Below, in pieces: positions 57,888 through 64,000 of a stretch of 64,000 bases of DNA. A program made the translations under genes and the position numbers. The first letter of the stretch is position 1. The number at the start of each line of letters is the position of its first letter. The stretch spans positions 85,603,029 to 85,667,028 of the forward strand of contig CM043959.1 of NCBI GenBank assembly GCA_014529385.2, given 5' to 3'. This DNA is from Adiantum capillus-veneris (Eukaryota > Streptophyta > Polypodiopsida > Polypodiales > Pteridaceae). Below the pieces are notes generated by a model. It ran no database searches. It had not been told where the DNA came from and was given only the letters and a program-made list of their open reading frames with translations.

Positions 57888-60112
57888 CTCCCCCCTCCAA
57901 ATTCATGTTGTCCCTGACATGATGTGCATTGTTTTTTTTTTTTGGCTAAAACTCACCAATTTGCAGAATTTTGAAAATTTTGAGCTTTTTTTGGCTCTCA
58001 TTGGTGTAGACCTTAAGATGTTTTTTGCCAGACTTTTCTATAAGGTTTTGTATTTTGGCGTAGCTAGTTGCCAAAGATATGCCGACTGAAGAGCTTGATG
58101 GTAGGGGAGATTGAGGGCCAAGTAGGTTTGATTGACTAGATTTTATGTAGGAGATCTAAGATCTTCACACTTCCTCATTTAGTTTTCATCTAGATTTCAA
58201 AGACCTTACCCTACTCAACAAGATGTTGTCTCCTAGCAAAACCCTAGTACATATAAGGTGTGTTGTGACATTGATACTTATTTGAAAAGTCTAGGTGGCA
58301 CTACTTAAATCACTGTTTTCTATTATATAAAAAGTTGTAAGAGATATTTCTTTTATCCGTACATGTGATATTGGAAAAAATGACCAATTAAGGTCTAAAT
58401 TTTTTTTTTGTTGAAAAAATGATAAATTAAATTTTCAAAAATTTTGCTCTCTAAATTCTTAAATTTAGATTCATTTTCTCGTCGAAAAATTGAGTAATAT
58501 TTCAAGGTCGGTGTCCAAATAAATTACACTGATGATGTGGTTGTCAATGTGATGTGGTCTTTGTTGTTGTTTGCTTTCTTGTGCTCCACTGCTTGTTTTT
58601 CTGTCAAACCACAACAAGAACTATGATCCATGAAAATCATACTTGATGACAAACTTTATGTTGCTTTCATTATAGGGTTATTGTCATATCTAAATTAAAA
58701 AAGAACCCAATCTCATTTAGCTTGACTCTTATCATCATGGATAGAGAAAGATCCATCCATCACTTGCTCTAACAAATCTATCAATTTTGAGTATTTGTGA
58801 TTCTCGAAAAACATTTCTTTAATCTATAGACTTGAATGATTGGTTTTCAAATCTTTTGAGTCAATGAAAACTTTGTAAGGATTTTGTAGAAATTGTCTAA
58901 CTAAACCTTCAACTTTATTAGGCCAAGTTGCACTCCAATACCAGGGGGGATAATTTTTCAAATTTGAGATTCAAAACCCATGTCTAGCATTTGATTCGCT
59001 TTATCAAGGACAAGGTATGTAACCCTGTGAATATTGGTTTGTCTACCACTTGTGTTGGCTTTTCTTCGTTGGTGACTCCTTTGTTCCTAGTGTGATCAAA
59101 ATCACATTTGCCATTGTTAGCTTTTGTGTGATTTGTAAATCATTATACCGCTTCTACTTGATACATGACTTAATTAAAGCTTGACAAACCCTAGTTAGTT
59201 CCCCAAGTTAGTAACTTGCTTAAAAGGGCTTTATCCGACATCATTCACGATAGATGAGCTATCATAGTCCATTTGTCTCCAAAACTCATACATGATGTAC
59301 AAGGTATGTAGGTGGGTATCATTGCTTCAGCTTTGAAAAAATTGCATCTTTGTCTAGCTAGGGGTTAGACTTAAAAAACAAAAACCTTAGCTTTTATTAT
59401 ATATTTGTAGCCTCTTGACAAATTTTGACTTGATTTTGACTTGTATTTGGCTTTCCAAGCTAGCTTTTTGGATTTTAGTCTTGAAAAGGACTGATGGGCA
59501 TTGCTCGCACCTACATCTAATGATTTTGGTCAGAAAAAGAACATGTGAAAGCCAAACTACTCCTAAAAGAAGGAAAGGAAAAGTTTTTTGACTTTACAAA
59601 CCAAAAACCAAGAAGACAAAAATGGTATAGAAGAAAAAGAGAGAAAAAATTTGAAATCTAGACCTATACCATCAGTTTCTAGCAGATTACATATTTTGAT
59701 GCAGATAGATACACATGATTGTGTCACAGACAAAATCACGGGTAGATATCCTTCACACAACAAACAAGGAACATCAAAAACATCAAGGAAAATGAGAAAG
59801 GAAATGTGATCAAAACCTAAGCACTAGGATGATGAATCATCCATGACACGAGTTGAACAAAATAAAAAATATCAAGAGATGAAGAAAACTATCAAGAGTT
59901 GAAGAAACTCTAAAGGATATGTATACCACAAAAATGGAAACAACCGAGGAAGAGAGTAAAGATGTAATGAGTGTTCTATCCCAATACAAGAAATATACTC
60001 TCCACGACCGAAAGATTATAGTCAAACAACCTGTAAGGGAATTGAGAAAACATGATGAGTCATACGAAGGACCTAAAAATGCAAAGAAAATAGATCTAGC
60101 TGAACCAAGAGA
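57888..60112. other. Unassigned AT-rich region, partly copia interior and possible E gag continuation
   Basis: The first part should be the 3' interior of the copia element (minus strand), but no protein domain is readable. Around 59590-60110 the plus strand has Lys/Glu-rich frames (KKYTLHDRKIIVKQPVRELR) that could be a distal, charged part of E gag. I cannot prove it. Nothing else is recognised. Confidence 0.4.
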
Positions 60113-60124
60113 CACTACAAGAGG
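60113..60124 (+). repeat. Terminal inverted repeat of CACTA 2
   Basis: CACTACAAGAGG, identical to the copy 1 terminus. The preceding trinucleotide is AGA; its partner is outside the window. Confidence 0.9.
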
Positions 60125-60149
60125 TTGTGTACACTTGTAACGCTTTTAG

Positions 60150-60350
60150 CGATGGAAATACACTTGGTTTTTATAACCCCCGGCATCGCTAAGATCGTCG
60201 CTATCAACGTCGATACGGGGAAGTCGCTATAAGTGTCGCTATGGTCGTCGCTATAGCCGTCGCTATATAGCGACGCTGCAGGGCCATCAATAGCGATGCT
60301 ACAGAGCCTTATATAGCGACACTCGAGAGCCTTATATAGCGACGCTCATG
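60150..60350. repeat. Subterminal repeats of CACTA 2
   Basis: GTCGCTAT and ATAGCGACGC motifs in both orientations with a turn near 60267 (GCTATATAGC), more diverged than in copy 1 (GTCGCTATAAGTGTCGC, AGCGATGC). Confidence 0.85.
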
Positions 60351-60735
60351 GTGGCAGGGCATTCGACCATCAACCATATTGAATGTTTCATTTGTCTATT
60401 TACTTTTGAAAAAAAGTGCAAAGGTAAATATAGACCCAAAATAGTCACCCACAAGGCAATATAATCATTAACTCCATCATCCATAGTACGTATTGTTTGC
60501 AAAATAAAGATACAAAAATGACAAGCATGAATTGATAAAAGTAAATCAATGACAATTGTACACAGCAGCAAAATCACTTGATTGTTAATCATTGCAAATG
60601 TAATAGTTACAAACCATTGTCATTATTTAAAAAATATACATGGTTTTCAAAAAGACGTATAAAAGTCGTCTCATGATACATAATCTATGTCAAAAAGAAA
60701 CTAATGATATCTAGGTATGGCTAAACTGACGTCGT

Positions 60736-62042
60736 CTAATCAGACGTCTCATCGCGTCGAAGCGGCGTATCTGTCGGATTCTGCAAAAAAGAACAATAAG
60801 ATAGCTTTTTGTAAGTATAAACATATAGCAACGTTTATAAAACAATACAATAAATAGAAAAGAATAAACCCTAATACTAACCATGCCACCGCGAGAAGTC
60901 ACGATGTCTATAAGGGCGTTTATGCCCTTCCTGCCTGCGTACTCACGCTCGTACGGTGTGGGATCACGACCTGTAAACGACCACTGTCAAAACATACAAA
61001 GAATCCATTATGTTAGAATTTCAAATCCCATAAACCCTAAACTATCAAACATAGATGTGAAAACACTTACAAAATCGGCCTCAAATGATGCCCACCCGCC
61101 GCTCTCCAAGTGGTGCGAGCTTCCTGCCTCTACTCGCGCTCTAGCTGCCTCCTTTTGGAGCTTCCACTTTTCGGGATTCTTGCGCACTTATTTCTTCGCA
61201 TGCTTCCAATCTTCTTTGGCCAGCCAATCTGGTCTGCTCCACGCATGCTTGATTGCTTTTTGCACTTCGGAGCACTTGTGCTTGCAGTATTCGCGCATTC
61301 GAACCTTCATCACATCTTCATTGAAGCGGTCATCCCGTGTTGGAACGGGAAACTGGTCATGAAGCATGCTGATGACTCTGTCTTTTAATTCATTTGGTAC
61401 TTCACTCTAGGTGTTTAGTATGTAGTGTCTAAACACCTGAGAGCAAAGACCGCGCATGCGCGCAATCACCTTCTTTCCTTCATCATCCAAGATGATGCCG
61501 CCGCTGAAGTTGACGGAGTAAGGCAAGCCCTCTCTCCGCTGACGCGTGAACCTGGGTGTCTCGAAAGGGGTCTCTAGCGGCGTGTCAACGGGGGTACGGA
61601 CGCCAGGTGTCTCCACTGGAGTCTAAGCCCTGAAGAGAGGAGTGTCCACTGGAGTGACTCCTGGAGAGGTAGCTAGTGGTGTGTAGCTGCGGGGAATGAC
61701 AGCCAGCCACGCAAAACCTGGTGTCGATGGCGATGCCATGGCTGGTGTCGGGACGGGCAAAGAAAAGGAGGGTAAAGAGCCTCATCGAGCACAAGGCGGT
61801 GTCGAAGCATCGGTGGCGCCACCCCCATAACAACCACCACCGCCACCACTAGAGCGCTCGTGCCTAGACGAGTGTGAAGATCGTCTCGTCGACACCGAAG
61901 CTTTGGAGCGCGCTGAGGACTCCAAAAGAGAGGGAGATGCAGATGGAGTAGGAACGTGTGATGGTGCGCCAGAGCGATGACGCTCCACGTACCACTGTCT
62001 CTGCTGGGGTGACGAAGAAGAAAGAAACTCCTCATCATCCAT
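60736..62042 (-). pseudogene. TNPA-like gene of CACTA 2 (several stops)
   Basis: Exons on the minus strand are 62042-61071, 60983-60882 and 60780-60736, with the same borders as copy 1. The start MDDEEFLSSSS and the end blocks (TGRDPTPYEREYAGRKG, GGWASFEADF) are kept. Stops occur at about 61783 (CGA to TGA), 61624 (a TAG within the threonine/proline repeats), 61411 (a Trp codon to TAG) and near 61187. Most are C-to-T or G-to-A changes. Non-functional. Confidence 0.88.
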
Positions 62043-62108
62043 ACTTGCATTAAACACACGAACATTTAAACTTAATATTGAATGAATGGAGTAGAAAACA
62101 TAGACAAG

Positions 62109-62115
<7 letters not shown>

Positions 62116-62164
<49 letters not shown>

Positions 62165-62202
62165 GAGAGAGAGAGAGGGAGGGAGAGAGAGAGAGAGAGA
62201 GG
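62116..62202. repeat. (GA)n microsatellite upstream of TNPA in copy 2
   Basis: About 40 GA units interrupted by GG. Copy 1 has no such tract at the corresponding place (about 17150-17195). Confidence 0.9.
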
Positions 62203-62506
62203 AGGTGCTCGTCGTCTCTGCTTATGAGAACATACCTAGAACATACGTACCTGGAGTGGACGTAAAGACCATTAAAAATCCAATGATGCAATGTTGCATA
62301 TAAATACAATGACGCAATGACGCAAATACTTAAAGAGCCGGAGAATCGTACAAGAACTTAAATGTGCTTGTAGCTTTGGAATGTTCAAAGGCTATCAGCA
62401 ACAGAAAGCGTTCTTCTTCTATTCAACTTGAGTGATGGAAGAGGCAAGTGCATAACTTTGAATTTACAAAACGGAGCAAAATTGTTCAAATACAATATTT
62501 ATGGCT

Positions 62507-63694
62507 TTACGAGATCTCTCTCTCATCCTCACATAGCTCATCATAACTTCCTATATCTATATAGAGCTCTCCGTGTAAACAGATGTCCTCTGTTTCATTT
62601 TGTAGATCCTCTGCATGCACCCCACAGAGAGTAGCAGCTTGATGTTCGTCTGGCACCACCTCCACGGGTTCTGACTGAGCATCTTCTCCGATCTCCTCCA
62701 TTGGTGCCGCTGTGATTAGCACATGGTAGCCTTCATACGTCCATGCACTACGAGGGGCTACCTCTATGACGTACCACCAGTTTGATGCAGACTTTGTAGG
62801 ATGAAATATCACCTACTAGAGCAGAGGAAAATGTCGCAAAACCTTTTGCGGAATTTTTGTTCCGTGGAGATCTACTCGATATCTTTCGGAATCACATTTC
62901 GGACACTTCTCCATGTCTATGTATTCCCCTTTGAAAAGAATGCAGTCATTAGGACAAGCATGGATTGAATTGTAATCCATCCCCACGTTTCGCAAAATCT
63001 TTCTTGCTTCCTCTCGAGAATCTAGCATCACATTATCAGCTGGTAGTATGTGCTCTTTGAGCAATCTACACAACATAAAAATACGGTACAATTGTGTAAA
63101 AATACATAAGATCATTATAAATTTAGAGTTTTATTAAAGTAAACTAATTGTAATAGATCACTTGAAAAGCGCTGTGACGCTAGTGTCACTCCATCCAAAC
63201 TTTGTCTGCATGTTGAGAAGAACCAGGAGCGCTTTCAATCTAGACACACGTGCTCCATTATACAATGGCGTGTCAACTTCTTTTTTCATATCATCATAGA
63301 TAAGCCTTTCTGAATCCATGATCGTCTCGATCATTTCAACAATCTCGGACTCAAACATTGCCTCGTTGGGAATGTGGTCTGCATGATCATCCCCCAAGCT
63401 GTTAGAGGCTACATCTTGTGGCCTCACATATGCTGCTTGACCAAAGCGCCTACGAACGCGTCTATTGGGTTGCAAGATTGCTGCCTGTTGGCCAACGTCA
63501 GAGTCCGACGAGTTATAATTGGCAACAACTCGATCTATAATAGAAGGATCGAACTCGCCAAATTCGTGAATGTGCTGCAAAGAAACGTGTCTTGTCCGTC
63601 GCAAAACATGCTTGCAATGGTTACAAGGACATAAGATCCTTGTTGAGAGATAGGTGTTTCGGTTGGACGGCCCCACATCCTCGTCACTACTCAT
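62507..63694 (-). pseudogene. TNPD of CACTA 2, about 2.5 kb deleted
   Basis: Exon 1 (63694-63162) is the same length as in copy 1 (533 bp) and open. Exon 2 starts at 63065 and runs to about 62823 (CPNDCILFKGEY, KVLRHFP). There it joins directly to the exon 6 equivalent (FHPTKSASNWWYVIEVAPRS at 62812, ending at 62507). Everything between, equivalent to about 14125-16665 of copy 1, is gone, including most of Transposase_21, DUF4218 and half of DUF4216. The exon 1 donor reads CAA-GTGATC instead of CAG-GTGATC. Confidence 0.9.
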
Positions 63695-63756
63695 AATGAG
63701 GGTAAAAATCTTATAGCCTGGACAACAAATTTAATCTTCTATTTTCATTCTTCGTC

Positions 63757-63871
<115 letters not shown>

Positions 63872-64000
63872 CACACTGTAAACCACCTCACATTCTCTAG
63901 TCATGTCCAATCCCCGCACACCTCATTCTAGAGGTGCACGGAGATCAAAACCACCGGGTTATAGTCTCGTCTTTATTGGTGAATTCCTATATTTGTGGGT

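Overview
This window looks like repeat-dominated nuclear DNA of a land plant with a large genome. A fern or another early-diverging lineage is my guess, from the overall look of the elements and not from a marker gene. The transposon types are plant ones: Ty3/gypsy elements with two RNase H domains (Tat-like), Ty1/copia remnants, CACTA (En/Spm) elements with TNPD and TNPA genes, and very long (CT)n/(GA)n tracts. I found no intact ordinary host gene, no rRNA or tRNA gene and no CRISPR array.

Region 1 (1-24.6 kb) is a three-deep nest. An old gypsy element (A; protease at 1-484, RT to integrase at 20138-24591) was split by a second gypsy element (B; 486-20132). B has 2.5-kb LTRs, a PBS, a one-frame gag-pol with stops, and target duplications ACG-T/ACGCT. 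The 3' LTR of B was then split by a CACTA element (11473-19161) flanked by CTT/CTT. This CACTA looks complete: 12-bp termini, GCGACGC subterminal repeats that fold into long hairpins, a six-exon TNPD frame and a three-exon TNPA frame, both open throughout. It also carries a broken heavy-metal-associated (HMA) domain fragment.

Region 2 (24.6-32.1 kb) holds the likely 3' LTR of A, a copia gag scrap, and the 3' half of a third gypsy element (C). Part of the C polymerase gene is inverted in place, and its 2.3-kb LTR is full of CT and CA microsatellites. Region 3 (32.1-39.9 kb) is mostly unrecognised, with some exon-like relics.

Region 4 (39.9-45.9 kb) is the 5' half of a gypsy element (D) related to B: PBS, leader ORF, gag with an exact 84-bp duplication, protease and the start of RT. 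It is cut off by a reverse-oriented B-like LTR. Elements B and D share a leader ORF of about 70 codons between the PBS and gag. It ends in a stop exactly 102 nt before the gag ATG in both elements and is tandemly doubled in B. I know of no description of it.

Region 5 (45.9-54.6 kb) is the strangest part. Three fields of imperfect palindromes around TATGCTAATTAGCATA surround two genes. One is a plus-strand gene with an FCP1/NLI-type HAD phosphatase domain. The other is a decayed minus-strand gene resembling an uncharacterised DDE-like transposase family. One palindrome field forms almost all of an intron of the second gene. I read this as a candidate undescribed DNA transposon whose ends I could not fix.

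Region 6 (54.6-64 kb) begins with four 28-32-bp palindromes centred on ACGCGT (or a variant) upstream of another gypsy gag (E). It continues with a copia LTR and ends in a second CACTA copy in reverse orientation. That copy has lost about 2.5 kb of TNPD, and its TNPA has several stops.
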